The position numbers and the translations under genes were made by a program. Below are positions 50,948-59,562 of a DNA stretch of 64,000 nt, piece after piece. The stretch is from positions 2,108,001 through 2,172,000 of the forward strand of contig CP148074.1 in the NCBI GenBank assembly GCA_037482215.1, given 5' to 3'. Source of the DNA: Pseudomonas mendocina. Lineage in GTDB: Bacteria; Pseudomonadota; Gammaproteobacteria; Pseudomonadales; Pseudomonadaceae. The notes beneath the pieces are model-generated. The model was not told where the DNA came from. It was given only the letters and a program-made list of their open reading frames with translations, and made no database searches. Positions within the stretch are counted from its first letter, which is position 1. The number at the start of each line of letters is the position of its first letter.

Positions 50948-51472
50948 ATGAAACGTGTCACCTGGATTGCGCTGGCCGCGCTGATGCCAGTATCGGTAAT
51001 CGCTGCTGAGGAACCGCAAATTTATGGGCTGCATGAGTATGTAAATCTGCATGAACTGCAGGTAAAACTGCCGGCGAAGCTTGATACTGGTGCAGAGACA
51101 GCCTCTCTCAGCGCCCGAAATATCGAGGTGTTTAAAAAGGACGGCGGGGAGTGGGTGCGTTTCCAGTTGGGGTTGGATAATCCAAGCCAGGCCCATGTGT
51201 TGGAAAAGCCACTGGTTCGTATGAGCTACATCAAGCGCCGTGCAGGGGATCGTGAAGAGGGGGACGCAGAGCTTTATACCGAGCGCCCCGTTGTCGCCAT
51301 GGATATCTGTCTTGGCGATGAGCTGCAGAATATTGAGGTTAACCTGACTGATCGCAGCGATTTCAAGTTCCCGCTGCTCATCGGTTCTACTGTACTTAAA
51401 GAAATGAATGCAGCAGTGAGCCCCAATCACAAGTTCTCTGCCGGTCAGCCTAGCTGTGGCCAGACCAGCTAA
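50948..51472 (+). CDS. Retropepsin-like aspartic protease (DUF785/Zn_protease family)
   Basis: This 174-aa protein has a signal peptide (VTWIALAALMPVSVIAA-EE). The mature part is the small retropepsin-like domain once called putative ATP-dependent zinc protease, with the catalytic LDTGAETASLSA motif (Asp at ~46), the EVNLTDRSDFKFPLLIGSTVL beta region, and no zinc-ligand cluster visible. It is probably periplasmic. It stands alone between katG and a PAP2 gene, and its substrate is unknown. Confidence 0.87.
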   Translation: MKRVTWIALAALMPVSVIAAEEPQIYGLHEYVNLHELQVKLPAKLDTGAETASLSARNIEVFKKDGGEWVRFQLGLDNPSQAHVLEKPLVRMSYIKRRAGDREEGDAELYTERPVVAMDICLGDELQNIEVNLTDRSDFKFPLLIGSTVLKEMNAAVSPNHKFSAGQPSCGQTS

Positions 51473-51534
51473 AAGTACTGTGCTCTGTCAGTGCCCCCTG
51501 CTGGGGTGGCGCTGACTCTGCCATTATTTTCTTT

Positions 51535-52257
51535 TCAGGTGGCTTCAGCCCTTGAAGACTGGATTGGGCGATAGAGCACTATCCGGTAGGCGATCACGCA
51601 GATCAACCAGTCAAACAGTAAGGTCCACAGGTTGTGGGAGAAGAAGTGTGCTCCCTGCGACATCCTCGCGACCGAAAATACCGTACCTAGTGTGAGAGCA
51701 AACCCTAAGGCAAACCGTGCCAGTCGTGGCCGGCGATCACGCAAGGCGAAGAAAAGTGCAATCAGCGAAAAGCCGGCTGATGCATGTCCACCAGGCCAGC
51801 ATCGACCTGGTTTGTCGGTTGGAGCGCGCTCATGCAGCAGCGGTGTATAGGTCTCCTTTCCTCCAAACTCCTTAAGGCTCCATGGGCACTCAACCGCAGT
51901 CAGTGCCTTTAAAGGCGTCACGATGCTGGTTGACAAGGACAATGCCAGTACAAGGTAGCCTAAAGCACGGCGGTATTGTCTCAAGGGCTTAAAGAAGAGG
52001 CTCACAATAAAGCCGATAATCGCTAAAACACCGAATACGATGACGACCTGTTTGGCCTTGTCATGCAGAATGTCTTCAATCCACGCGTGTTGTTTACCAA
52101 TAAAACCGACGCCGGGCTGATAAAACGGGTAGGCCAAGCTGAAGTCCAGCTTTGTCGGATCCGCTGCTAACAAGATTGCCATCACAGCCAGGGGGATCAA
52201 CAGAGCTAGGCGAAAATTAAAGTAACGACTAAGCGTTTGTATTTGGGCTGCAGCCAT
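51535..52257 (-). CDS. PAP2-family membrane phosphatase
   Basis: This 240-aa protein has about six hydrophobic segments and the three phosphatase motifs of PAP2 in slightly altered form: K-x6-RP-like near HERAPTDKPG, PGGHASAGFSLIALF (usual PSGH) and ARMSQGAHFFSHNLW (usual SR-x5-H-x3-D, with W where the last Asp is expected). AGGAGA lies just before the ATG. Relatives dephosphorylate lipid A, undecaprenyl pyrophosphate or phosphatidic acid. It is divergent from colR, and envelope genes follow, so an LPS role is plausible but inferred. Confidence 0.85.
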   Translation of the reverse strand: MAAAQIQTLSRYFNFRLALLIPLAVMAILLAADPTKLDFSLAYPFYQPGVGFIGKQHAWIEDILHDKAKQVVIVFGVLAIIGFIVSLFFKPLRQYRRALGYLVLALSLSTSIVTPLKALTAVECPWSLKEFGGKETYTPLLHERAPTDKPGRCWPGGHASAGFSLIALFFALRDRRPRLARFALGFALTLGTVFSVARMSQGAHFFSHNLWTLLFDWLICVIAYRIVLYRPIQSSRAEAT

Positions 52258-52626
52258 AGAGTTCTCCTAACTTGCGCTGTGCATGCCGCGTTGTCGAAGG
52301 CTTGGTTGGGGAAAAGGCGAGTGCTTGTAGGCCCGGCAATATGAAACACACTCAAAGTTTTAGTTGCCCCTGCGCACTGGTGGTGAGCATTAATGAGCAA
52401 TGATTGAGCTGCTCTCAGGTGACGTTCGTGCTCTTAATGGTTTTGCCTGTTTCAAGAAAATGAGCCGGAGTGCTGAAGTTTGGGAGAGTTATCAGAGCGA
52501 TCGTGCAATGTGACTGGTGGTGGAACCTTATTCGGTTTAGTTTGACTTAGCTTGCGCTATCCCAAGTCAGGGAAGTGTCAAAGATTTGTGAAAAAAACGT
52601 TATCGGCCCGGTTGCAAAGGATTCAC
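52258..52626. other. 369-bp gap between PAP2 gene and colR
   Basis: This stretch holds the divergent promoters of the PAP2 gene and colR. AAAGGATTCAC before the colR ATG is its ribosome site. I saw no RNA motif and no strong palindrome. Confidence 0.5.
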
Positions 52627-53310
52627 ATGCGCATCTTAGTAATTGAAGACAACCGAGATATTCTGGCGAATATCCTTGATTATCTACAGCTCAAGGGTTT
52701 TACGGTCGATTGCGCCCAAGATGGGTTAACTGGGCTCCACCTCGCTACCACTGGCCATTTTGATTTAATTATTCTGGACATCATGCTGCCTGGAATTGAT
52801 GGCTATCAGGTGTGTCAACGGTTACGTGATGATGGTGGAAACGACGTTCCTATCTTGATGCTGACAGCACGAGATGCACTGGATGACCGCCTGAAGGGGC
52901 TGCGTGCAGGTGCAGATGATTACCTCGTTAAGCCCTTTGCTTTGTCTGAGTTGGTAGCTCGTGTGGAGGCCATTCTTCGTCGCAGCCAAGGGCAAAGAAC
53001 GCGACAATTAAAGGTAGCGGACCTGTTCTACGATTTGGACACACTGAATGTCACTCGAGCAGGGCAGGCCATCAAGCTTAACCCCTTGGGGCTGAAGCTT
53101 CTCGCGGTACTCATGCAGAAAAGCCCATCTGTCGTTAGGCGAGAGGTACTCGAAGAAGCACTGTGGGGAGATGATTATCCGGACAGTGATAGTCTGCGTA
53201 GCCATATTCACCAACTTCGGCAGGTCATCGACAAACCTTTTAGTAAGCCTTTATTGCACACCTTGCATGGTGTCGGCTACCGGCTGGCAGAGTTGGATCA
53301 TGCTGTCTAA
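52627..53310 (+). CDS. colR: OmpR-family response regulator ColR
   Basis: This 227-aa regulator has a receiver domain (acidic pocket E8/D9, phospho-Asp D51 in LIILDIMLPG) and a C-terminal OmpR-type winged helix. The start at MRILVIED has AAAGGA 5 nt upstream. Length and gene order (colR-colS-methyltransferase-LPS kinase) match Pseudomonas ColRS, which responds to zinc, iron and membrane stress and controls LPS modification and membrane integrity. The stop overlaps the kinase start by 11 bp. Confidence 0.85.
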   Translation: MRILVIEDNRDILANILDYLQLKGFTVDCAQDGLTGLHLATTGHFDLIILDIMLPGIDGYQVCQRLRDDGGNDVPILMLTARDALDDRLKGLRAGADDYLVKPFALSELVARVEAILRRSQGQRTRQLKVADLFYDLDTLNVTRAGQAIKLNPLGLKLLAVLMQKSPSVVRREVLEEALWGDDYPDSDSLRSHIHQLRQVIDKPFSKPLLHTLHGVGYRLAELDHAV

Positions 53311-54589
53311 GCAGCCCTTTGAGCGGCGCATCCTGATTGCGTTTGTTCTGATGACGACATTGGTCAGTGGGGTGTTCTCACTGAGTATTGTTGCTGTTGT
53401 GCATTTTATAGAAGATCACTTGCTAACGTTGGAACTTGGACATGAGCTGCAGGGCATCATTGAGGAGGATCTGAAGCTCGGCCGTGTTCCCCGCCTTGAT
53501 CCCTCGACACATTTTTACGCGTCTAATATTCCAGAATTCCTGCCTCCGCCCGACTTCAGCGGGCTAAGAAAGGGGTTCTCTGAGGTTGTGCTGGGGGCTG
53601 ATGCTTACTACGCCTATACAGAGGAAGTGGACGGCAATATTTATACGCTGGTTCAGGGGCAGCACGGTTTCGAGGCTCGTGAGCATGTTTTGTTCAATGT
53701 GGTCCTGGCAGGGTTTCTACTTACCGTTGTCGGTGCTTGGGGATTGGGGCTGATTCTAGCGCGGAAAATTATGGCCCCTGTGAGCCGCCTGGCTATGCAG
53801 GTTAGACATCGTGATCAGTTGCTTGCCCTGGCACCAGCTTTGGGACCGCAATATCCTGACGATGAGGTCGGGCAGCTCGCTTCAGCATTCGACAGTACGC
53901 TAGGGCAAGTTCGTCAGGCTCTTGAGCGTGAGCGACTGTTTACCAGTGATGTCAGTCATGAGCTACGCACCCCTTTGATGGTTATTGCTACGACCTGCGA
54001 GCTGCTGGAAGAGGGCGAGCTTGGGGCAAAGGAGAAGGAACAGCTCGCACGAATTATCCGGGCCAGTGAGGAGATGCATGATTTGGTTAGAACTTTCCTG
54101 CAATTAGCGCGGGACAGTTCAGATGAAGCATCATCGGTCAGTGCACGCAGCCTTGAATCTGTTGCTGAAGAGCAGATTGCACATTGGGGGGCGTCATTTA
54201 GGCTCAAAGGGCTGGAGCTTATTTATAGTAAAGAAGGTCTGGACACTGGGGTTTATAACACAACATTGCTTTCGGTTGTGGTCTCCAATTTACTACGTAA
54301 CGCCCTCCATTACACTGATAATGGCTTTGTCAGGCTGGTTATCGAGACAGGTGGCTTGCGTGTCGAAGACAGTGGCAGTGGTATCCCCATTGACCAACAG
54401 GAGCGTATTTTTCAGCCTTTTGTCAGGGGCGTGGGAGCCCGTGGCGAAGGCTTAGGGTTGGGGCTATCACTGGTGAAGCGTATTTGTGTTAAGCAAGGCT
54501 GGCTCATATCGGTTATGACCATTAACGGTGGTGGGGCTTGTTTTAGGGTTCAGCTTTCTGGAAAAACACTGCCTCCTAGTGTTGGGTAG
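53300..54589 (+). CDS. colS: Sensor histidine kinase ColS
   Basis: This 429-aa kinase has two membrane helices (~11-35 and ~135-160) around a short periplasmic domain of ~95 residues that carries clustered acidic residues (IIEEDLK, TEEVDGN) of the kind proposed to bind metal in ColS. HAMP follows, then the H-box FTSDVSHELRTPLM and an HATPase core with N (NLLRNALHYT), G1 (VEDSGSGI) and G2 (GEGLGLGLSL) boxes. The start overlaps colR by 11 bp. Confidence 0.85.
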   Translation: MLSKQPFERRILIAFVLMTTLVSGVFSLSIVAVVHFIEDHLLTLELGHELQGIIEEDLKLGRVPRLDPSTHFYASNIPEFLPPPDFSGLRKGFSEVVLGADAYYAYTEEVDGNIYTLVQGQHGFEAREHVLFNVVLAGFLLTVVGAWGLGLILARKIMAPVSRLAMQVRHRDQLLALAPALGPQYPDDEVGQLASAFDSTLGQVRQALERERLFTSDVSHELRTPLMVIATTCELLEEGELGAKEKEQLARIIRASEEMHDLVRTFLQLARDSSDEASSVSARSLESVAEEQIAHWGASFRLKGLELIYSKEGLDTGVYNTTLLSVVVSNLLRNALHYTDNGFVRLVIETGGLRVEDSGSGIPIDQQERIFQPFVRGVGARGEGLGLGLSLVKRICVKQGWLISVMTINGGGACFRVQLSGKTLPPSVG

Positions 54590-54651
54590 TCTGCGCTAAC
54601 GTAATTTTCACATTTTGATGACGTGGAGTTGATTCGCGTCTCACTACTCTC

Positions 54652-54679
54652 CCAAGCGTATCTTCAAACGGACGCTTGG
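54652..54679 (+). other. Hairpin ending 2 nt before the methyltransferase start
   Basis: CCAAGCGT (54652-54659) and ACGCTTGG (54672-54679) pair perfectly around 12 bases. The right arm occupies the position of a normal ribosome site, and no good Shine-Dalgarno is visible. The gap also has ATTTTCAC (54604-54611), resembling the TTTTTCAC core of ColR sites. Confidence 0.55.
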
Positions 54680-54681
54680 CT

Positions 54682-55371
54682 ATGCAAAAGAAAAATTCGA
54701 TAGAACTTGAGTTTTCCCGCAAATATGACCGGGATCATGCTCAGCAGTACTTCATCAAGCATCAAGATGGCTTATCTAGAAGGCTTTCTCACTGGCGTGA
54801 TGAGCAGATTGCTCGTAAGGCATTGCGGACAGCTGGTGATCCTGGCTTAGTGCTGGATCTTCCGTGTGGAGCTGGACGATTCTGGCCTGTGCTGGCCGAG
54901 CAGCCGGAGCGGGTGATTATTGCGGCTGACAACTCGGTAGATATGATTAATGTCGCGCGAGCTTCTCAATCTCCGGACATTGTTTCGCGGGTTAAAACAT
55001 TTAAAGCATCTGCTTTCTCCATCGATTTGAATGAAAATGCTGTAGATTGCATATTCTGTATTCGACTTTTGCACCATTTTAAGAATCATGAGCACCGACT
55101 TGCGGTATTGCGTGAGTTTCATCGCGTCAGTCGGGATACTTTGGTTGTTTCCTTGTGGGTCGATGGTAACTTTAAATCTTGGAGGCGGCGAAGTCTTGAG
55201 CGTCGCCGTGCTAAAAGTGGGCGGTTGGGGCAGAATGAAAATCGCTTCGTAGTTTCACGCTACGAAATAGAACAAGAATTTGCTGAGTCCGGTTGGAGAG
55301 TTATTGGGTATCAAGACTTCATTCCAGGATACGCAATGTGGCGAACCTATACGCTACGGAAGGAGATTTGA
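54682..55371 (+). CDS. Class I SAM-dependent methyltransferase of the ColRS locus
   Basis: This 229-aa methyltransferase has motif I VLDLPCGAGRFWPVLA, post-I IIAADNS, and a HHFKNHEHRLAVLREFHRV motif III region. It belongs to the ColRS-linked methyltransferases (orf222/WarA type in Pseudomonas), which work with the next gene's kinase on LPS. I start at ATG 54682; a TTG two codons earlier is possible. The stop lies 2 nt before the kinase ATG, so they are co-transcribed. The exact acceptor is not known here. Confidence 0.85.
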   Translation: MQKKNSIELEFSRKYDRDHAQQYFIKHQDGLSRRLSHWRDEQIARKALRTAGDPGLVLDLPCGAGRFWPVLAEQPERVIIAADNSVDMINVARASQSPDIVSRVKTFKASAFSIDLNENAVDCIFCIRLLHHFKNHEHRLAVLREFHRVSRDTLVVSLWVDGNFKSWRRRSLERRRAKSGRLGQNENRFVVSRYEIEQEFAESGWRVIGYQDFIPGYAMWRTYTLRKEI

Positions 55372-55373
55372 AT

Positions 55374-56075
55374 ATGGTTCAAGAATTGGCCTGTCAATAT
55401 TCTTCGAAGGTTGGCAATGCAGAGTTTGAAAAATGGTGGGCTGTGCAGGGGGGCTGGGTTGAAGAACCCAACCAACGTAGAGGAGGCGTAAGCGGTGTGC
55501 AGTTGCTACATCGATCTGAAGAGCGCTGTTTACCCGTATACATCAAAAAGCAAACGGGCCATATTTATCGAAGTTTGCGTTATCCCCTAGGTCGACCAAC
55601 TATCCTGCGCGAGAAAGAAGTCTATGAGACTTTCTCAACTATAGGTGTAAGAACACCACGGATGATATTTAGCGAAGCACGAAAGTACGATGGAGAATGG
55701 CAGGCCTTGCTAATAACCGAGTCGCTTGATGGCTACGTTAATCTTGAGCAGTGGTTCTCAGACCTGCATGATAAGGAACTGAATGATCTTCTGATCAAAG
55801 AACTGGCGATAACCCTAGCCCGTATGCATGAATCTGGTTGGCAGCATGGGTGCTGCTACCCGAAACACATATTCGTAAAGGCAAGTTCAGATGTATTAGA
55901 TAATGTGCGGATTGATGTGGCTCTGCTTGATCTGGAGAAAAGTCGGCGTCGTTGGACTGTGAAAAAAGCTGCAGAAAAGGATTTGAATCAGTTGATTCGA
56001 CATCGTGGAAATATTCCGCTAGCGGCTCTTTTAATTCTTCAGCGCCTTCACGATGAGTATTTGATGCTTAACTGA
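55374..56075 (+). CDS. InaA/WaaP-type lipopolysaccharide kinase
   Basis: This 233-aa protein is of the InaA/Kdo-kinase fold related to eukaryotic-like kinases: nucleotide region (YIKKQTGHIYRSLRYPLGRPT), the ARMHESGWQHGCCYPKHIFV catalytic-loop segment and VALLDLEKSRRRW with the metal Asp. Such enzymes phosphorylate LPS core heptose. AAGGAG lies 8 nt before the ATG; an upstream start within the methyltransferase gene is not used. It is the last gene of the colRS operon, convergent with a LysR gene. Confidence 0.87.
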   Translation: MVQELACQYSSKVGNAEFEKWWAVQGGWVEEPNQRRGGVSGVQLLHRSEERCLPVYIKKQTGHIYRSLRYPLGRPTILREKEVYETFSTIGVRTPRMIFSEARKYDGEWQALLITESLDGYVNLEQWFSDLHDKELNDLLIKELAITLARMHESGWQHGCCYPKHIFVKASSDVLDNVRIDVALLDLEKSRRRWTVKKAAEKDLNQLIRHRGNIPLAALLILQRLHDEYLMLN

Positions 56076-56091
56076 TTGTTCAGTTTTCCAC

Positions 56092-57009
56092 CTATTCAAG
56101 GCTGGTTGGGTCGCCACAGAACATCTGTATGCGGGATCGTAGCCAGCGTTCAGCTGGGTCATTGTCCTGTGCTCCTCGCCATGCCATATGGAGCTCGAAG
56201 CTTGGAGACGGAAAAGGTAAATCTTCTGCACGTAAGCCGCCCGCAGCGGTGAGTGCAGCTGCTGTGTAATCAGGCACGGTAGCGAGTATGTCGGTGCCCT
56301 CAAGCAGACTCCCCAGGCCATGAAACTGGGGGACCGCGAGAACTACATGCCGTTTTCGTCCCATTTTTTCCAGCTCTACATCGATAAATCCATTTAGGTC
56401 TCCTGAAAAGGACACAAGCGCATTGGGTCTCGAGCAAAACTCATCCATTGACACCGCATCTGGTGCCGAGTCGGCCCTCAGGAGTTTGGCTTTACTTCTA
56501 CGTAACACTTTGCGCTTGGAGTTCGCAGGAAGGTCGGTTGTATAACTAACGCCAACAGATATTTCTCCTGAGGCTAAAAGCGCTGGCATCAATAAATAGT
56601 TCGTCCTGCGGATAACCAGAACAATACCAGGCGCCTCGGCTCTGATCCGTTTTATCAGAGGGGGTAGCAAGCCAAATTCGACGTCGTCTGATAGGCCGAT
56701 GCGGAACACTGCCGTGCTGGTTTCTGGATGAAACTCTGCTGCTCGGCTAACTGCCGTAGAAATCGAGTCTAGGGCCGGCTCAAGCAGTGACATGATTTCC
56801 TGTGCACGGCTCGTAGGTTCCATGCTGCGTCCTGTGCGAACAAACAGTGGGTCGTCGAAGAGGTTACGTAAGCGTGATAGCGCTGCGCTGATAGCCGGTT
56901 GCCCTAGGAAAAGTTTTTCAGCAGCGCGTGTTACGCTGCGCTCATGCATAAGCGTTTCGAATACGATCAACAGATTCAGATCGACACGTCGAAGGTCATT
57001 ACGATTCAT
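56092..57009 (-). CDS. LysR-family regulator divergent from an MDR oxidoreductase
   Basis: This 305-aa LysR protein has the N-terminal helix RVDLNLLIVFETLMHER, helix-turn-helix TRAAEKLFLGQPAISAALSR and a long effector domain. It is on the minus strand, 232 bp from the divergent oxidoreductase gene. The intergenic region has a 14-bp perfect palindrome, so it probably controls that gene and itself. The effector is unknown. Confidence 0.92.
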   Translation of the reverse strand: MNRNDLRRVDLNLLIVFETLMHERSVTRAAEKLFLGQPAISAALSRLRNLFDDPLFVRTGRSMEPTSRAQEIMSLLEPALDSISTAVSRAAEFHPETSTAVFRIGLSDDVEFGLLPPLIKRIRAEAPGIVLVIRRTNYLLMPALLASGEISVGVSYTTDLPANSKRKVLRRSKAKLLRADSAPDAVSMDEFCSRPNALVSFSGDLNGFIDVELEKMGRKRHVVLAVPQFHGLGSLLEGTDILATVPDYTAAALTAAGGLRAEDLPFPSPSFELHMAWRGAQDNDPAERWLRSRIQMFCGDPTSLE

Positions 57010-57062
57010 CCTTTACAACCCTCTTAGCTTCCTAGTGGCCCGCAGCTGAGTAGATACTGAAT

Positions 57063-57076
57063 AGTACACGTGTACT
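57063..57076. promoter_or_regulatory. 14-bp perfect palindrome, candidate operator
   Basis: AGTACACGTGTACT lies 54 bp from the LysR start and 165 bp before the MDR start. Perfect 7-base symmetry in a divergent LysR promoter makes a regulator site plausible; dimeric binding is inferred. Confidence 0.55.
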
Positions 57077-57241
57077 GAAGCAGATTGACTAGTTGATACC
57101 ATTATCGCAGAGCATGATCAGTATCAGCATAACGGTCTGGATATGCTTTACGAGTACAGATAAGGTTTTAGAACTTAATTGTCGACTCAGTAGGCAAGTG
57201 TTTGACAATAATCGCCGCTTAGAGTTTTCGAGAGGTTCCTG

Positions 57242-58255
57242 ATGGCTCGCATCGTAAGATTCCACGAATTTGGTGATCCTTCTGTACTCAGGATCGAGGA
57301 ACAACCAGTTACGGCTCCGTCCGATGACGAAGTACTCGTTTCCGTAGAGGCGGTGGGAGTCAGTTGGTTCGATGTCTTGTGGAGGCAAAATTTGGCGCCC
57401 AGTGTTGCTAAATTGCCAGCTGGGCTTGGCTATGAGATGGCGGGAGTCGTGAAGGCTGTTGGCTCTAATGTCAGTCATCTCAAAATTGGGGATCGAGTTG
57501 CCAGTTTTCCTGCTCACGACATTAACCAGCACTGTAGTTACGCCGAAGAAGTTATTTTGCCCGCCGGATCTTTGGTCTGCTATCCGGATGTGCTTACGGC
57601 GCAGCAGGCGGCCGTACATTATTTCCCGTCGTTGGTTGCATGGCTCGGTCTGACTGAACTGGCCAATGCAAAGGCAGGTGAGACCGTAATGCTCACTGCA
57701 GCAAGTCGCGGGTGGGGGCCATATATTCTGCAGGTCGCCAAGGCTATAGGGTGCATTGTCATTGCCGCCACAGCCGTTGGTGATGATAAGCAATGGCTTA
57801 TGGAGCTGGGCGCTGATCATGTTGTTGTAACCGACGAGGAAGATCTAGTAGGGCAAGTTCAGCGACTAACGGGAGGGCGTGGGGCTGACGTCATTATGGA
57901 TGCTCTGGGTGGGCCCCATATGCGTTTATTAGGCGATGCAATTGCCCCCGGAGGACGCCTGGTGCTATTCGACCTTTATGGCGGCAATGAGACGTCTTTG
58001 CCGGCTTGCGCGGCTTTCAAGAAAAATATTCGTTTTTTTATTCATTGTATTGGTAACTTCACTGGGAATGTGTTGCTGGGAATACCGCGGGATGATGTGG
58101 CGGTTGATAGGGCTCTGGAAAGTATTAATAAGTTGACTCAAGATTCTCAACTGAGGCCTTGTATCAAAAAGGTATTCAGATTTGAGGAAGTTATTGAGGC
58201 TCACCAGTACATGGGGAGATGTCCGAGCAGGGGGAGAGTTGTATTGACTATATAG
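57242..58255 (+). CDS. MDR-superfamily oxidoreductase (quinone reductase-like, zinc-free)
   Basis: This 337-aa medium-chain oxidoreductase has the N-terminal GroES-like domain (ARIVRFHEFGDPSVLRIEE; LGYEMAGVVKAVGSNVSHLKIGDRV) and a Rossmann domain. It lacks the zinc-ligand Cys cluster, so it is a quinone-reductase-type enzyme. The NAD(P) motif reads AASRGWGPYILQ, with Arg and Trp where AAxGGVG is usual. The substrate is unknown. GAGAGG lies before the ATG. The terminator follows directly. Confidence 0.88.
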   Translation: MARIVRFHEFGDPSVLRIEEQPVTAPSDDEVLVSVEAVGVSWFDVLWRQNLAPSVAKLPAGLGYEMAGVVKAVGSNVSHLKIGDRVASFPAHDINQHCSYAEEVILPAGSLVCYPDVLTAQQAAVHYFPSLVAWLGLTELANAKAGETVMLTAASRGWGPYILQVAKAIGCIVIAATAVGDDKQWLMELGADHVVVTDEEDLVGQVQRLTGGRGADVIMDALGGPHMRLLGDAIAPGGRLVLFDLYGGNETSLPACAAFKKNIRFFIHCIGNFTGNVLLGIPRDDVAVDRALESINKLTQDSQLRPCIKKVFRFEEVIEAHQYMGRCPSRGRVVLTI

Positions 58256-58261
58256 GTCGAT

Positions 58262-58280
58262 AATCTTGGTCAAGATTTTT
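58262..58280 (+). terminator. Small terminator after the MDR oxidoreductase gene
   Basis: AATCTT and AAGATT pair around GGTC, followed by TTTTT. The stem is short and AT-rich, so strength is uncertain. Confidence 0.6.
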
Positions 58281-58377
58281 CACCGTTGCTAATGTGTAAA
58301 TATTTTTAGAAAATTCTCATATCTTAATTTGTGTGTATTGCTCATTCTCCAGATAATATTATTCGGGGGCTAGGGGG

Positions 58378-58484
58378 GTATTGATTTTAATCCGCACTTA
58401 CGTGTTTGTAATCGGCTGTTTGCTGCTTTTTAGAACTTTTCCTATTGTCAATTTTGTGCTGAATAATTAGCTTAAAATCAATAC
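58378..58484. repeat. Inverted repeat in the AT-rich RcsB-like leader
   Basis: GTATTGATTTTAA (58378-58390) and TTAAAATCAATAC (58472-58484) are a perfect 13-bp inverted repeat with 81 bp between. They lie in a 327-bp AT-rich gap before the response-regulator gene. A further TATTGAT occurs near 58496. They could mark a looped regulatory site. Confidence 0.65.
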
Positions 58485-58582
58485 GCATCCACTAATATTG
58501 ATCAAATGTATTGGTAGTTTTGATTTCTAGTTTTTTGATTCGGGAGATGGAATGGCCTTATCTGTAATCTGGGTGCAAATAC

Positions 58583-59236
58583 ATGGAAAAGATTAGAGTA
58601 GTGGCGGCGGACGATCATCCTGTTGTCTTGATGGGGGTCCGTGAGGTAATTGAAAGGGATTCGAGGTTTGAGTTGATAGGTGAGGCTAGAAGCTCTAGTG
58701 AGTTGGTTGAGCTCTATGAGAAGCTAAAACCGGATGTAGTTATCACTGATTATAACATGCCAGGAGATGTAAGGTATGGTGATGGCATAAAGCTAGTTGA
58801 GTATCTTTTGAGGCATTATCCAGATACTAGGATATTGATATTGACGATGTTGAGTAATGCCCCTTTAGTAACAACGTTATACGGGCTGGGTGTGTCGGGT
58901 GTATTGCATAAGGCGCGAGACTTGAATGAAATACTTGTTGCGCTTGGTACTATACTTAGAAAGCGGGTATATCGAGGGGCGGTTGCGCAGTCAAGTAGCG
59001 CCGTAATGCTTGCACAGGGTGATAGTCAAGTACGTGTAGCTAAACTGTCCGCACGTGAGTATGAGGTTTTGCGGCATTTTGTAGTAGGTGGATTATCTGT
59101 TAATGATATTGCTCGTGTGTTAAATCGCAGTGTGAAAACAGTTAGTGCACAAAAAATTTCTACAATGCGTAAACTGGAGGTCAGTAATGATCAGGCACTG
59201 TTGAAATTCTGTTTGGAGCGGAATGTCTTTCAGTAG
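58583..59236 (+). CDS. RcsB-like NarL-family response regulator (orphan)
   Basis: This 217-aa protein has a receiver domain (D10, D11; phospho-Asp D56 in VVITDYNMPG) and a LuxR/NarL helix-turn-helix (LSVNDIARVLNRSVKTVSAQ). The RYGDGIKLVEYLLRHYP segment and NDQALLKFCLE tail resemble RcsB more than GacA. No rcsC/rcsD-like kinase or phosphotransfer gene is nearby. Codon use is more AT-rich than neighbours and the upstream gap is AT-rich, so horizontal transfer is possible. The ribosome site is weak. Confidence 0.88.
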   Translation: MEKIRVVAADDHPVVLMGVREVIERDSRFELIGEARSSSELVELYEKLKPDVVITDYNMPGDVRYGDGIKLVEYLLRHYPDTRILILTMLSNAPLVTTLYGLGVSGVLHKARDLNEILVALGTILRKRVYRGAVAQSSSAVMLAQGDSQVRVAKLSAREYEVLRHFVVGGLSVNDIARVLNRSVKTVSAQKISTMRKLEVSNDQALLKFCLERNVFQ

Positions 59237-59562
59237 CCGCTAATCGTTGATTTGGGTGCTATTGGGTGATAGATGTATGTTGGCCAAGGCGTTAATTTGA
59301 GTCGTTGGTGTTGTTAATTTTTAACCGCTGGTCGCTAATTATTTAGTTTGTGACAAGTTGCCATTGATAAAGTTGAACCTTGGTGCATGATTGGTGTTGG
59401 ATTAGCGTCACTATAGGCACTTCCTTGAACAGCTCCCAGCCGTTAACATAAACGTACTATGATTGGTTAAATTGTCACTCATTCACGAAAGGGTCGATCA
59501 AGATTGGCCGATTTTCTCGCTGACGTGTCAGTTTATGCGACTTTCTCGAGCTGGAGGCTTTT
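59237..59562. other. 326-bp gap upstream of gacA
   Basis: This gap holds the gacA promoter region and ribosome site (GGAGG at 59553-59557). TACTAT (59455-59460) is a possible -10, without a convincing -35. No gene or RNA motif was recognised. Confidence 0.5.

Noticed and set aside
57089-57820. 243-aa frame antisense to the MDR gene
   Set aside because: It is opposite a well-supported oxidoreductase and crosses the divergent promoter region.
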